Of a DNA stretch of 64,000 nt, positions 10,709 through 21,779 are shown in pieces. Location: contig OW203997.1 of NCBI GenBank assembly GCA_934047225.1, forward strand, positions 3,644,417 to 3,708,416, written 5' to 3'. The notes under the pieces were generated by a model. It worked only from the letters and a program-made list of their open reading frames with translations. It was not told the DNA's origin and searched no databases. The stretch comes from Ypsolopha sequella. Its lineage: Eukaryota; Arthropoda; Insecta; Lepidoptera; Ypsolophidae. The stretch's first letter is position 1. Every line of letters starts with the position of its first letter. Made by a program: the position numbers and the translations under genes.

Positions 10709-11112
10709 GGCATATGTAAAAAAATAAAGGTGTTTCTTTTTGTGTATTTCATGAAATACACGGAAAATTTAAATAAATTTCTGGTATATGCATTTTGACT
10801 ATATAATCTAGAGTTTTGAAATTGGAAAACATGTTTGGATAAATATTCCTCGCTAGAAATTAATGTTGAAATGAGGTCTTCAAACACACTTTTTCTCCTC
10901 GTTTGACGAATGGGAACCATATACAGAACTCAAACATATTTTATTAGGTGTGTTTCAACAATATCTAGAGATTTGAAATTTGAAAGTTTGCTAGCTACTT
11001 TAGTTTTTTTATAAAACTAACATTTTTCGCTTTCGCCCTGAATCCGCCCTTCTCGCCCTGAGCGTGTTTTCGCTTGGAGTGACAGTGACAAAAATAAAAT
11101 TCGCATAGCCTC
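10709..11112 (-). mobile_element. TTAA-flanked element, family TTAA-A
   Basis: TTAA stands at 10705-10708 and at 11113-11116. The right end, read on the minus strand, is GAGGCTATGCGAATTTTA. The left end is GGCATATGTAAAAAAA. Other copies are at 18854-19267, 31080-31323, 36497-36911 and 62013-62417. Within it the minus strand has a 71-codon frame (10920-10705) starting MVPIRQTRRKSVFEDLIST, which recurs in the other copies. TTAA duplication is the hallmark of piggyBac-type insertion, but the end sequence is not a standard piggyBac end. Confidence 0.7.
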
Positions 11113-11219
11113 TTAAAGTAGTTTCAGTAAATATCATGCGCGTTTTTACATAACAAGATATTATTGTTATACATGAACCCGATTGAACCCACAATGGGAG
11201 ATGAGATCTGCGGGTCTAG

Positions 11220-11362
11220 CGCGTAATTCTCATTTTCATCAACATCAACTTGAGATTGAAATTTGACGTGCGTGCGACGACGCCCGCCTAACATGCCATC
11301 TCTTTTGCACGCGTTGAATTTCGCATGCATTTGCTTGAAGTTGATACAAATGAGAATTACGC
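11220..11362. repeat. Inverted-repeat element, family IR1
   Basis: GTAATTCTCATTTTCATCAAC at the left is matched by the inverted ttgatacaaatgagaattac at the right. The interior contains catctcttttgcacgcgttg. A second copy in opposite orientation lies at 15065-15200, where the ends read GTAATTCTGATTTTTATC and gatgaaaatcagaattaa. Confidence 0.55.
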
Positions 11363-11411
11363 GGTAGAGCCCCAGTTTTCCTACAACAGTCACACAAACA
11401 TACAGACACAC

Positions 11412-11590
11412 TAGCTTTTGCCCGCGGCTTCAACCACGCTGATTTCGTTTGCATTTTCCCGGGATAAAAGTAGCCTATGTCAACTATCTTCATGCAAAAA
11501 ATCACGTCAATCCGTTGCTCCGTTACTGCGTGAAAGAAAGACAAACCAACAAACACACTTTTGCATTTATAGTAGGAGTACGGATGTAAA
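11412..11590 (+). repeat. Dispersed repeat family R2 (ACTAGCTTTTGCCCGCGGCTT)
   Basis: The block starts actagcttttgcccgcggct, continues with aaaagtagcctatgtcaac and atcacgtcaatccgttgctc, and ends in tgcatttatagtagg. Related copies are at 19880-20215, 48763-49850 (interrupted by an RTE piece) and, inverted and diverged, 60225-60990. This is a known type of insect short repeat. I do not assign a class. Confidence 0.55.
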
Positions 11591-12452
11591 CTCCAAGATA
11601 AAAACGTAGCTATCACATTATATACTATAGTATACTAATAGATTTATATTCTGTATAAGGAAATGTTTAAAGGTGAAGGTAACGGAAACCAACATTTAGA
11701 CATTTTTTTTAAAAACATATTTAATTTAATGGCCTTTATTTTCTTAACATGTTTAAATCCAATTTTGATAGATACGTGAGATCTACTTTAGGAAAAAGTG
11801 GACTAGATTGGCATAGTTTAAATTGAAAAACGAACAATTAATCATCATCAAGTCAATAAATTGCTGTTAAAATTAATAATCCCCAGCGGATTTATGAGTG
11901 TTTTATGTTTGAGAAGTAGTTTCATGGACTCTTCACAGGCTTTCTGTACGGAACCATCAATGTAAGTTGGTTAAAAATTCACATGCGCGTGCGACCCACA
12001 TGGCTACAGATGTTCGAAGTAATCAATTTATTGACCTACAAAAAGAACATACCTACATCATCTATACATCACTTTGTTAAGTACCCACCTTGTGTTGCAT
12101 ATTTGCAGTAAGCGGCCTCATTTATTTATACAGCTTTAGACTAGACCTTGTTGGTATTCTAACTTTTTTGTATGATGAAAACTTAGTCTCCATAATTATA
12201 AACTTGGTAAAATTTTATTGACAGTTGCTTCTTCATCGATTATCGATTCAATAATACATAACAATTTTGTACAAAGCTATATGCACATTTTATTTATATG
12301 TTTATTATACTTAAAATACAAAAAATATGTATGTAATATTTGTAAAGGGGACCGTGTATTTAAAACATTTTTAGATCTGAAAAAAAAGCTCTATGCGTGA
12401 TTTCAACAACTTCGCTCTACAAAAAAAATCAAAGACAGCTCTAAAAAAATTT
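11591..12452. other. AT-rich stretch, nothing recognised
   Basis: I see no gene, splice pattern or mobile-element end in this stretch. Confidence 0.3.
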
Positions 12453-12456
12453 TTAA

Positions 12457-12878
12457 GGCGCTCTTATCCCAAAATCAGTAATTTCAAAGTCAAATAGAAC
12501 TTTTAAATATAGTCTAAAACTTCAAAAAAAAAATACGCAATATAGTTCGAACCTTTATCTAGGTCTTCCACGCATGTGTTACACGATCAGATAAACTTTG
12601 CTCGACAGAAATAATTCACGAACACAGCTTGTAATAAGACCTTTCAAATCATGCCATTTCCATAATTCCACTCTTTTATTAACGAAACATATCTGGTAAT
12701 ATTGCTCTTTAAATTTTCTAGGTCGACCACGTAAGTGGGTTTTAATAAACATATCCCTTATTTTTAAACAATTTAAAAACCGATAAAAACAATGAAAAAG
12801 TACAAAAGTGTGGTTATTTTCTTTACTCCTTACACGTAAATAAAAGACAGAGAGTCACTCTTCTGGGATAAGAGCGCC
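12457..12878. mobile_element. TTAA-flanked MITE, family TTAA-B copy 1
   Basis: The ends GGCGCTCTTATCCCA and its complement are perfect inverted repeats of 15 bp, with TTAA immediately outside (12453-12456 and 12879-12882). The interior segment around cacttttgtactttttcat (reverse strand) is shared with the TTAA-flanked element at 48186-48616, whose ends are different. Confidence 0.8.
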
Positions 12879-12883
12879 TTAAT

Positions 12884-13157
12884 AGCGTTAATGACATGTA
12901 TGTATAAAGCCATAAATCCCAAAGTTGGCGAGAATTTTGTACATATATTATTTAACACATTTGTAGAAGTATTTTTAATTAGATGTCCTAATGTAGCGGC
13001 AAATTCAAAATAATAACTGAATTACGCACGCAAAACATTCCGTTATTATTTTGAATTTGCAACCACATGAGACCATGTAATTAAAAATCCTTCTAATCTA
13101 TATGTAGAAAATTCTCGCAAAATTGGTAATACATATTATTATCATTAACGCCATTCT
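12884..13157. repeat. Degenerate foldback element
   Basis: The arms tagcgttaatgacatgta and ttatcattaacgcc, with the inner pair gcaaattcaaaataataac / gttattattttgaatttgc, fold into a long imperfect hairpin of about 270 bp. It abuts the TTAA element to its left. Confidence 0.5.
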
Positions 13158-13384
13158 AAGATATTTTAAGAGCTGATTTTGCGATTTTTTCCACCGAACC
13201 AAGCTAATTCAATCAGTTTTTCAGTTACAAATTTTTTATTTTAAATATGATAACTAACGGACAACATAAAATATGTACGAGGCCATCTTCCACACCCAGC
13301 AAAAGATCATTGCTACGCCTTTGAGACAGGACATCCACGAGTCAAGCAGTCAAATTCTTATAGACTCTTGGTATATACTATATA

Positions 13385-14004
13385 CAGTGTGTCCCTCGTA
13401 CAAGTGCACAGCCGAAAAGGGGTGAAACTAGACCTTATTTTATCGACAAAAAATGTTTTTTTTTTTTTAGAAAATCTTTGTTTTGTATATTTACGTTTTA
13501 ATTATTTTTTTGCCTACCATGGAGACTATGTATAAAATATGTCATAACTTTTAACCTATCGTGAGTAATGCAATGAAATAAAACTGTTATAATCCTTAAG
13601 AATAGACGTTGCATACCAAATCAAAAACAAAAGATAATCAACTACCATTACCATAAAAATAATATCCTAAAAGATGATTTCTTTGATTTTTCCGTTTTTT
13701 TTTCAATAATAGTCAATTTTTTCAAAATAATGTCCCCATTTCACTATACTTTTATTCCTATTTATCATTGCCTATTCCATTATCTTTCTAATAAAAAAAT
13801 ACAACGTTCTATCATAAATACAATATTTTCTACGAGCGGTTAACCAAAGGCACTGCGCTCGCGTCCCATACAAAGATACCCGAGTGAAGTATTTTTTCAA
13901 GATTAAAAAAAAAATAAAAAATAAATTTTTTCTTTGTTTTTGTCGATATATTTAGATCTAGTTTCACCCACTTTCGTATGTGCACTTGTACGAGGGACAC
14001 ACTG
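13385..14004. mobile_element. TA-flanked MITE with CAGTGTGTCCCTCGTACAAG ends
   Basis: CAGTGTGTCCCTCGTACAAG at the left is matched by its complement at the right (13981-14004), extending inward over tagtttcaccc and tttgtcgata. TA lies outside both ends (13383-13384 and 14005-14006). Length is 620 bp; the interior is AT-rich and non-coding. A Tc1/mariner-type origin is inferred from the TA. Confidence 0.75.
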
Positions 14005-14239
14005 TATACGTGTAGGTACTCTTTTTTATTTATATTGCCTTTGCCAGGAGGTAAACTAATTCAAAGGTATACTTTCTCTAAAGTATGGGGTAGGAGAAAT
14101 TACATAACTAGTGCCTTAGAATCATTAAGTCTGATCAATTTGAATTCCCTTCGTGGGAAGAAGCCGTTCTAAAGTAATTACAGGCAGACTGAAATATTTG
14201 TGGACCTGGCTTCAGCCCACATCTAAAAGATAAGATATA

Positions 14240-14506
14240 TAGAACGTGTAACAGAAAGGTGTAACCATATTTACAGAGCTTATTCAGACAATGGTATAGA
14301 ACAACTTTTACTATGGAGCCAACCCTGAAATCTCGAAAAAAAAAATCTGCCCTTACATACATTTTGGCCGAGCGGCATTGCATTTTTCTATGAAACAGTA
14401 ACATTTTTTTTCGAGATACAGGTTTTGTTCCATAGTAAAAGTTGTTCTATACCATTGACTGAATAAGCTCTTCAAATATGGTTACACCTTTCTGTTACAC
14501 GTTGTA
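14240..14506. mobile_element. Foldback MITE, family FB2 copy 1
   Basis: The arms AACGTGTAACAGAAAGGTG and its complement, plus ggtatagaacaacttttac / gtaaaagttgttctatacc, make a near-palindrome of 267 bp bounded by TATA. A second copy lies at 51558-51815. The two share the non-palindromic centre (ggccgagcggcattgcat), so they are copies of one element. Confidence 0.7.
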
Positions 14507-14584
14507 TATAGGTATTTACGCTTCGTTTGTACATAGTACGTGCATAAATACTCACGCCTGCCTTTTTAAGGCGTATGACCACGC

Positions 14585-14735
14585 TAAATAAGCAACTCGA
14601 TGTGTGTCGGTACAAATATCAACGGAAACAACATTGAAATAATGTTCATTTCAGCGTGTCTTGAAAAGTGGCTGTTACGACAACCACTGCGTCTTCGGCT
14701 AGCGCAAAATAGGAGAAAATAATACTTTTCACATG
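14585..14735 (+). repeat. Dispersed 150-bp repeat R3
   Basis: The block around ggtacaaatatcaacggaaa, attgaaataatgttcat and aggagaaaataatacttttc recurs inverted at 40857-41000. No ends are clear. Confidence 0.45.
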
Positions 14736-15064
14736 GAAGCCATGAACGAAAAAAAAATTTTGAACTTAAATTTTTTAGATCTAAAAATTTCCTATAATTT
14801 GGTGAAATAATAATTAAAATCGCTTTAGGCGTTTGGAAGGAGTAAGAGAATTCTTGTGTTAATCATGTGAAACTTTCGATGACAGAAAAAACTGTTTATG
14901 AAACTTAAAATTTATTTTTGACTCTATAATGCCTATCATATATTTTTATGAAAGTTTTTGGACCACCCGTGTGGGAGGAGTAGGCCCTCAAAGACAGGCC
15001 CAAATTGCAGTCGGCGTATCCATTCACCTTTAGAGGTAAACACAGGATACAGCGGCCCTACCAC

Positions 15065-15290
15065 GTAATTCTGATTTTTATCAACTTCAAGCAAATGCAT
15101 GAGAAATTCAACGCGTGCAAAAGAGATGGCACGTTAGGCGGGCGTCGTCGCACGCACGTCAAATTTCAATCTCAAGTTGATGTTGATGAAAATCAGAATT
15201 AATAGACCCGCAGGTCTCCATCTGCTACGATCCCAGCATAACTGTTTCGTTTCTACCACATTCATTGATCGAATCATGATGGGTTCTAAG
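15065..15290 (-). repeat. IR1 copy joined to a LINE 3' fragment
   Basis: 15065-15200 is a second copy of the inverted-repeat element at 11220. Directly to its right, the minus strand of 15275-15205 reads MNVVETKQLCWDRSRWRP. This is a decayed copy of the LINE C-terminal motif EEAKEVCLDRSRWKSVVSAYP found better preserved at 24358, 52724-53085 and 59330. Confidence 0.45.
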
Positions 15291-15454
15291 AATTGGTCCG
15301 TCTTCAGTGGATCGTCAATTAAGGCGCTTGGTCCCTTCAAATACTGCCCGATGGGTATTTTCTAAAGCCTACTCCTCGTTTACGGCTGGACCAAATGGCT
15401 TGAAAAATAATAAATAATAGGATGCGGTCGCGTTGTGCTCTACCTTCCATTTTT

Positions 15455-16255
15455 AGGTTTCCGTACCTAAAAGGTACAAAAAGAATCTTTATGGTGAGAC
15501 TCCGTTGTCCGTCCGTCCGTCCGTATGTCACAGCCTCATGACTTTAGCACCGTTAAAGATAAAGAGATGAAATTTGGCACAAAAATAACATTAATTTGCC
15601 CACATATCACGGTGTAACAAAAAATATGAAAAATTTTAAATTGTTCAAAACATTTCCAAAATAAAAGTAGGAAAAATAAAAAATATTATCCTAAAAATCC
15701 AATATGGTTATCAAATTGTAGATATAAAAAATATATACTTTTACTATATTTGTTGGCACTGGTTTCGAGAAATCTTTAAAAAAATGTATGTCCCCACCCT
15801 AAAATTCCCCCCCCCCCCCCATATCTCCGAAACTGGTAGTCCGAAAAATATAAAAAAAATGACGATTATGGATCATAACTGGCCAATTGCCGGAAAAATT
15901 TAGTGATTAAAAAAAAATTAACGCAAATGAAAAATAAAAAAAAGAAGTAAAATAAATGAAAAAAATATTTTGTAAAATACAATATGGGTATAAAACTGTT
16001 GTGTAAAAATATATAATTTGGCTATATTTAATTGCATCTATTTCGAGAAATCCTAGAAACGCCATAAAAAATTGTATGACCCCCTCCCCCTTATCTCCAA
16101 AACTGGTGGACCAAAAAATATCAAAAAAATCATGGTAATATGTGTTTACGTAAAGGTTGAGAAATTCACGAAAAAAATTACAAAATTTAATTTATCATTC
16201 ACAATACGGAACCCTAGGTATGCGGGTCTGATTCGCACTTGGCCGGTTTTTTCTC
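15455..16255 (+). repeat. Dispersed repeat family R1, long copy
   Basis: It starts near ttaggtttccgtacctaaaa and gtccgtccgtccgtccg and ends at acggaaccctaggt and cgcacttggccggttttttc. The middle holds several aaaaatat-rich repeats and a poly-C tract at about 15809-15821. Confidence 0.55.
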
Positions 16256-16646
16256 TTATTCGTTTATTCACTCTCTTATGATTTTTTAAAGAATTGTCCG
16301 ATATGACGTCACTTGAGAATTTTAGACATTATACTTATTGTGAAGTGTGATTGCTTGTAAAAAAAAAGTGGTCTATCTCTGTATGTCTACTCATCTGTCA
16401 CCCAGCTGTCAAAACATTCGGAAGCAAATTATTATAAATTTATCTTGATAGCAGATTCTAAACATTTATCATAACTCATTTCTAAACAGCCATTTCTGAC
16501 AAGTGACGTCACACGAAGGCTAATGGAAGATGCAGCTTTTTCGTAAAAATATTCATCATGAGGTTTTTTAGACCGTAAGTAAGTAATACGGCTTAATAAA
16601 CCTAAATCTGGAGATGGTTTTTGAAATAACACACCTTAATACAATA

Positions 16647-17038
16647 TTCAATGCAAGTGCTCGTAAAGGCCCACTTTTTATGCATCAAAACCGAACAGTA
16701 AGTCGATTATTTTGCCCTAGGGCTTTATTATTATTATTTTTTTAAATTAATTTACAATGGTTGGCCAACCTGCAGCCTTTCCTGTGTACTATAAATGTTG
16801 TACTTTTTTTTCCACTGTTTAACGGCTCGGGATACAGTCCTTTTGAGCCAATTATAATTTAAAGTTCACAAGATTATATTTGTTTTATTTCCTCACACTA
16901 TGCATTGAAAAACGTAGTATGATACACGGGCGTAAGAGCAATAAATTAATCGGTTACGTTTAAAACACTCGCTACGCTCGTGTTTTAAATCGTCCTCGTG
17001 ATTTAGTCCTTTGCGCCCTTGTAGCATAAACTACTATT
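16647..17038. repeat. Dispersed repeat family R4, copy 1
   Basis: This 390-bp block is nearly identical to 54802-55194. It includes ttatgcatcaaaaccgaaca, the palindromic taaaacactcgctacgctcg region and ends at gtagcataaactactatt. Identity looks well above 90 percent by eye, so the two copies are young. Confidence 0.65.
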
Positions 17039-17741
17039 ATTCTAAGCGAATTCCAACTTTCTATGTACTTTATGGAGTAGAAAATCAAACAAGTCACACC
17101 TCAGAAAGTGGGCATGTCGCTTACTTATCTGTTGCATTACTTAGACCGTAACTTGCGTGGTGATGGTTACTACTCGTAAGTCATTTTATCACTTTCAAAG
17201 CTACAATTTGTGGTCAGATCATAAACTTTCCACTTAGTAAAGCTAAAATGAATTTTTGAATTTTATTTTCAGATGTAAGAATTCCACGTAAAATTTTTTC
17301 TGAAATCAAAAATCCTAATAATTATTTTAGTACGAAAAGGATCCGCTCGCTAATGGTGGTGGATTCAATTATGTCGTCGGCACATCGTAGAATTGGGCAT
17401 ATCATGATCTGCCTGGGCATATAGTATTTCTGTAAAAACTTGGGGGGTTGCCTCGCTCCGCCCCGCTTCGCTTGGCTCCCCAAATTTATTTACATGTAAT
17501 TTAACTGCTCGCTCCTTCTAACTCCGCTCGTCGTCGCACCTATTTTGGACTGTTGGTGCAAGATTTTTGATTTTATACTTACGTTCTTCCAAAGACAAAA
17601 ATACCACATCTTTTATTTAAAAAAAAAATCTATCCCGTTCGATATAAACTAAGATTTTTTTTCGAGGTGGCTAAATTATGCTTTGATATTATAATATAAT
17701 AAATAAAAATTAAAATATGCAATACAAATATGAAATATGCC
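17039..17741. other. Stretch with nothing recognised
   Basis: AT-rich sequence with a short GC-rich patch near 17450-17530 (cctcgctccgccccgcttcg). I see no gene. Confidence 0.3.
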
Positions 17742-17867
17742 CGCTGGACTGACGATCTGAAGGACGTTGCGGGTGGCGGCTGGATGAGGACAACTGAGGA
17801 CCGCCAAGAGTGGCGTAATATTGGGAAGGCCTACTCGTATGTCCAGCAGTGGACGAATACGGGCTGA
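17742..17867 (+). pseudogene. RTE-clade LINE, C-terminal fragment
   Basis: The frame reads RWTDDLKDVAGGGWM, then DRQEWRNIGKAYSYVQQW and a stop. This is the conserved tail of RTE-type endonuclease/reverse transcriptases. It is followed by the tail repeat ctgatggatggatgg. Everything upstream of RWTDD is missing, so this is a 5'-truncated dead copy. Related fragments are at 49447-49650 (+) and 63741-63960 (-). Confidence 0.7.
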
Positions 17868-18853
17868 TGGATGGATGGAATATGAAAGTTTGTTTTTTAG
17901 TAATTTAAATTAAAGTTTGAGTTGGACTTGGATCCGACAATGGCTAAAAATGCAACCTGGGCCCCTAGCCAGAGTATACATTTACTCTGCCCTAGCAGCC
18001 GAAGGGCCCACTCTCTCAAACAGACTTAGATGTACATGTTAGATAATTAGGAATTAGTTGTGAGAAAGCTGAGCCGCCTTGATATTACTACATCTTAACC
18101 TTTACCAGATTTTATCAGGCGCGGTCGCAGCCTACGATTTTGGAGGGGGCATCTTGGTTCAAGTATAGTTACACACATTTTGGAGGGGTCATCTTGGCTC
18201 AAGTACAGTTACACACATTTTTTCATTAAATCTTTCGAGTTTTTTCTACTTTTCAACTATTTCTGATTTCATTGATTAGACTTTAGCAGTTAAAAATCTA
18301 TTCAAAAATTTCCTAGACCGTCAAGTTTTTGGAGATTTTGGAATCAACATGGTTTATTTTGGGGGGGGGGGGGGTCGTGATCTGTGACCCCCCCTCTCGG
18401 ACCAGCACTAGCTCTCATACTATATGGTTTCTTGTTTCACATAAACAACAAGTAAGACATAATGATACATATAAACAGCATTTCTAAAACTTTGTACAAA
18501 CTAAAATCTATTCAAATATTGTGAAAAGTGTTAGGAAAGTACTGCTAACGATTTCATCAATATTTCTTATTTACTTTAAGAAACTTCCTAACTATTTTAA
18601 ACAAGACTTTCGCTGTCTGGCTTTTACATGCTTTCTATTGATTTTGCACAAATTAACTACTTTGAATTCAGTTTTGTTGAAGACTTACGTAACTCAAATA
18701 ACATAAGATATCAAAATTTAAGTTATTTAACTGGCTATTCCTTAAAATAATATACCTACATATACTCGAAGCTTTCTCCCAGAAGGGTAGGCAAAGACTG
18801 CAGGTTTCTAACTGGTACAATCCTAGCACACCTCTTCCAGACGTCCATAATAA
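17868..18853. other. Stretch with a poly-G tract, no gene
   Basis: A short direct repeat (tttggagggggcatcttggttcaag / tttggaggggtcatcttggctcaag type) lies at 18140-18220 and an uninterrupted G tract near 18361-18374. No coding sequence is seen. Confidence 0.35.
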
Positions 18854-19267
18854 GGCGAAATGTAAAAAAAATACGGGTGCTTCTTTTCTGTGTATTTCAT
18901 GAAATACCCGGAAAATTTCAATACATTTTTGGTATATGCATTTTGACTATATAAACTAGGGATCTGTTTTTGGAAAACGTGTTTGTATACATTTTCCTCG
19001 ATAGAAATAATTGTTGAAATGAGGTCTTCAAACACATTTTTTCTCCTCGTTTGACGAATAGAAACCATGTGAAGAACTCAAACATATTTTATTGTTTCAA
19101 CAATATCTAGATATTTGATTTTGGAAATTTTGCTAGCTATTTTAGTTTTTTTTTTATATATAAGTATAAAACTAACTTTTTTCCCTTTCGCCCTGAATAC
19201 GCCCCTCTCACACTGAGCGTTTTTTCGCTTGGAGTGACAGTGACAAAAATAAAATTCGCATAGCCTC
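18854..19267 (-). mobile_element. TTAA-A family copy
   Basis: Full-length relative of 10709-11112, ending GGCGAAATGTAAAAAA on the left and cgcatagcctc on the right. The TTAA flanks are not preserved. The minus strand has the family frame MVSIRQTRRKNVFEDLIST (19068-18823). Confidence 0.65.
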
Positions 19268-19456
19268 TTGATCAATCTAGTCATACAAGCTTTCATATCC
19301 CTTTGTTTTCTCTTAAATGTCGCCAATTCGGTTGGGCTTTCTAGGGCGGGCTTTCTAGTCTAGGGCGGACGGCCCAGTCAATCTCTAGCTTCTACTTGCG
19401 CTCCATATTTTCTCTGATAAATGAGTAATAATTATAATTATAATAATAATAATCTT

Positions 19457-19691
19457 TGCCCTTAAATAGTTCACTAAACGGTTTGGATCTCTTAGCAATA
19501 GCACGCTAAGCATAGTAACAGGTTGAAGGATTTATTCATTCATAATTTAGTATTTGAATAATAAATGTAAGTAATAATTACATTTATTATTCAAATACTA
19601 AATTATGAATGAATAAATCCTTCAACCTGTTACTATGCTTAGCGTGCTATTGCTAAGAGATCCAAACCGTTTAGTGAACTATTTAAGGGCA
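19457..19691. repeat. Perfect 235-bp hairpin (114-bp arms, 7-base loop)
   Basis: The left arm 19457-19570 and right arm 19578-19691 are exact reverse complements as far as I can check base by base. The loop gtaataa is at 19571-19577. The arms are not low-complexity (they contain agcacgctaagcatagtaac). A transcript would form a 114-bp duplex. It may be a very young foldback element or a recent inverted duplication. Confidence 0.85.
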
Positions 19692-21779
19692 GTCTTGGGC
19701 TATTTATTATTTTCGTAGTTCCAGTCATATATAGGTATAATCCTGTTTATAGTAAACGGACAAATATCTTATAAATAATAAATTAGATTACAATAATTGG
19801 CGGCCATTTAGCGATTTATTCCTAATAAACTTTGATTAAAAATTATATATAATAAAAAAAGCAATTTGTGTTTTAATACTAGCCTTTTGCCCGCCGCGCG
19901 GCTTCGCCAGCGTTTATTAAATTTCTGCCCCGTTTTCAGATTGGGCGTTATTTTATTAACATCCCTTATAGCCTATATGCTGACAATGGTCACTACTATG
20001 ATGTGACTCTTCTAACTTCTAACAGTAGGAAAGTAGATTCCAAAAATCTTTTTTCCGACATCCAGTTATGAATTAAAGCCTAGATTCTGCTCCGAATTAA
20101 TCTATTTCGACCTGTGAAAACTACATGAAAATTTCATGAAAGTTTCGGAGTTGTGTGCAAACACACAGACAGACATACAGACAGAAAAGAATTCTAAAAA
20201 TCACTGATTTGTCTTCTATTACTCTTCTTTAGTCACTCTCTTTCTATTTTTGGGTTTAATATAAATAGGTGTGATAGATATGATAATTAAAATATAAATA
20301 CTGTTATCACAAGATATATTTCGGGTCCAACCTGGACCCGGCAGCAGTTGAGTATCTTAAGATATATTATAATATGGGTCATACAAATGTTTTTTTTTGT
20401 TGTAAGTTTATGGTTGCGTTTGACTTAATAATTTAGGTGTTACTTTAAAATTTATCACGGAGCTTCATTTTTTATGACACCGATCGCCTTAACCGGTAAG
20501 TTAAGTCAATAATGCAAGTACCCACAATGAATCACGACTCATTGACTCATGTTAGCATACAATTTGCCGAAGCTCGTAAAGTGTCGAAGTTCTCGGAACG
20601 ATTCCTATGAAAAATCGATTATTTATTGTGAGATTATGACCAAGTATACATATGCATGTTATGTGAACAAAGAAAATCCTAGTGCCATAGAAAACTGCAA
20701 TAATGTGGTAGTGGTAGATTCAAATTAGATTTATTGAGAACCTTAATGTTTATAAAAAGATAAAAAAAGACAACAAAGATGATTATAGCAAACTATTTAC
20801 GATATGTAAGATCTTACCAGTGGATAAGAAAGTGAATTTTTTTTAGCACTAGAGACATACTATAGTGAAGAGTTCAAGGTAAAAATCTGTTATAAATACT
20901 GTACTAGGTCGAAGAAGCAAGGAAAGTTAATACAGAGAGGAGTTAATAATTACTACGGCCAAAGAACTAGAAAATACTTAATACCAAAAATATGTAACAA
21001 GTACACGATACTGTTTGATGCAAAAAAGGTGAAATGTTTGCCACTTCTAAAACAAAAAAATAAACAATGCATGTTAATATGCATGCATGTAAATAAGATA
21101 TATAAAATGCAAGATATTGTGGTAGGTTTCAGAGAAAAATATGTAAAATAATAAGGTAGAATAGTAAAAGTGGAAGAGCGTTGTCGACAACAAACTACTC
21201 AGTAGTTTTGCGAAGATTTTTTGAAAAAAAAAAGAAAAAAAAAGATATGTATGACATATACAGTAAAATCAGTTTGGTACAACTCTGAACCGTTTTCAAC
21301 GACGACGTAGATGCAACTTCAAGTTATGTATGAAGGGATATCAGTTCGTTTTGTGCGTCTCGGCAGTACGACGTTATATAACCGGTGCCTTGACCGTCGT
21401 TATATCCGGATTCTACGGTATGTCCAACAGGCGGTTGCGTCGTACAAGTCATTCGTCCAGTCCGTAGATTTCCTGGACAGACTTCTTTCTCTCACTATCT
21501 GGACGAGAGAGGTTCATCCTAGGCCTCACCAGGCGCGGTAGTGGCCGACCAAGTGTAAGCCCATCTTTTGGAACTTAGAATACGCTGGAACGGCTGAATA
21601 TTTATCAAATCACTTTGCTGTTCGAACAACTTTTAAACATAATTATGACCAAATTTAAAAAAATTGGGTCTGATCAAAATTAAGGACGCAAGTTATATAT
21701 TTTCAATATAATAAGCAGAATTTTAAGTATAGTCGTTTAAGAGAAATTCAGTATTCTATTTTAAAGGTCTTTTTGGAAC
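19692..21779. other. R2 repeat copy followed by unrecognised DNA
   Basis: About 19880-20215 is a copy of repeat family R2 (tagccttttgcccgccgcgc ... acacagacagacatacagac). From 20220 to 21779 nothing is recognised. A 76-codon frame at 21311-21541 has no similarity I know and is probably chance. Confidence 0.4.
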
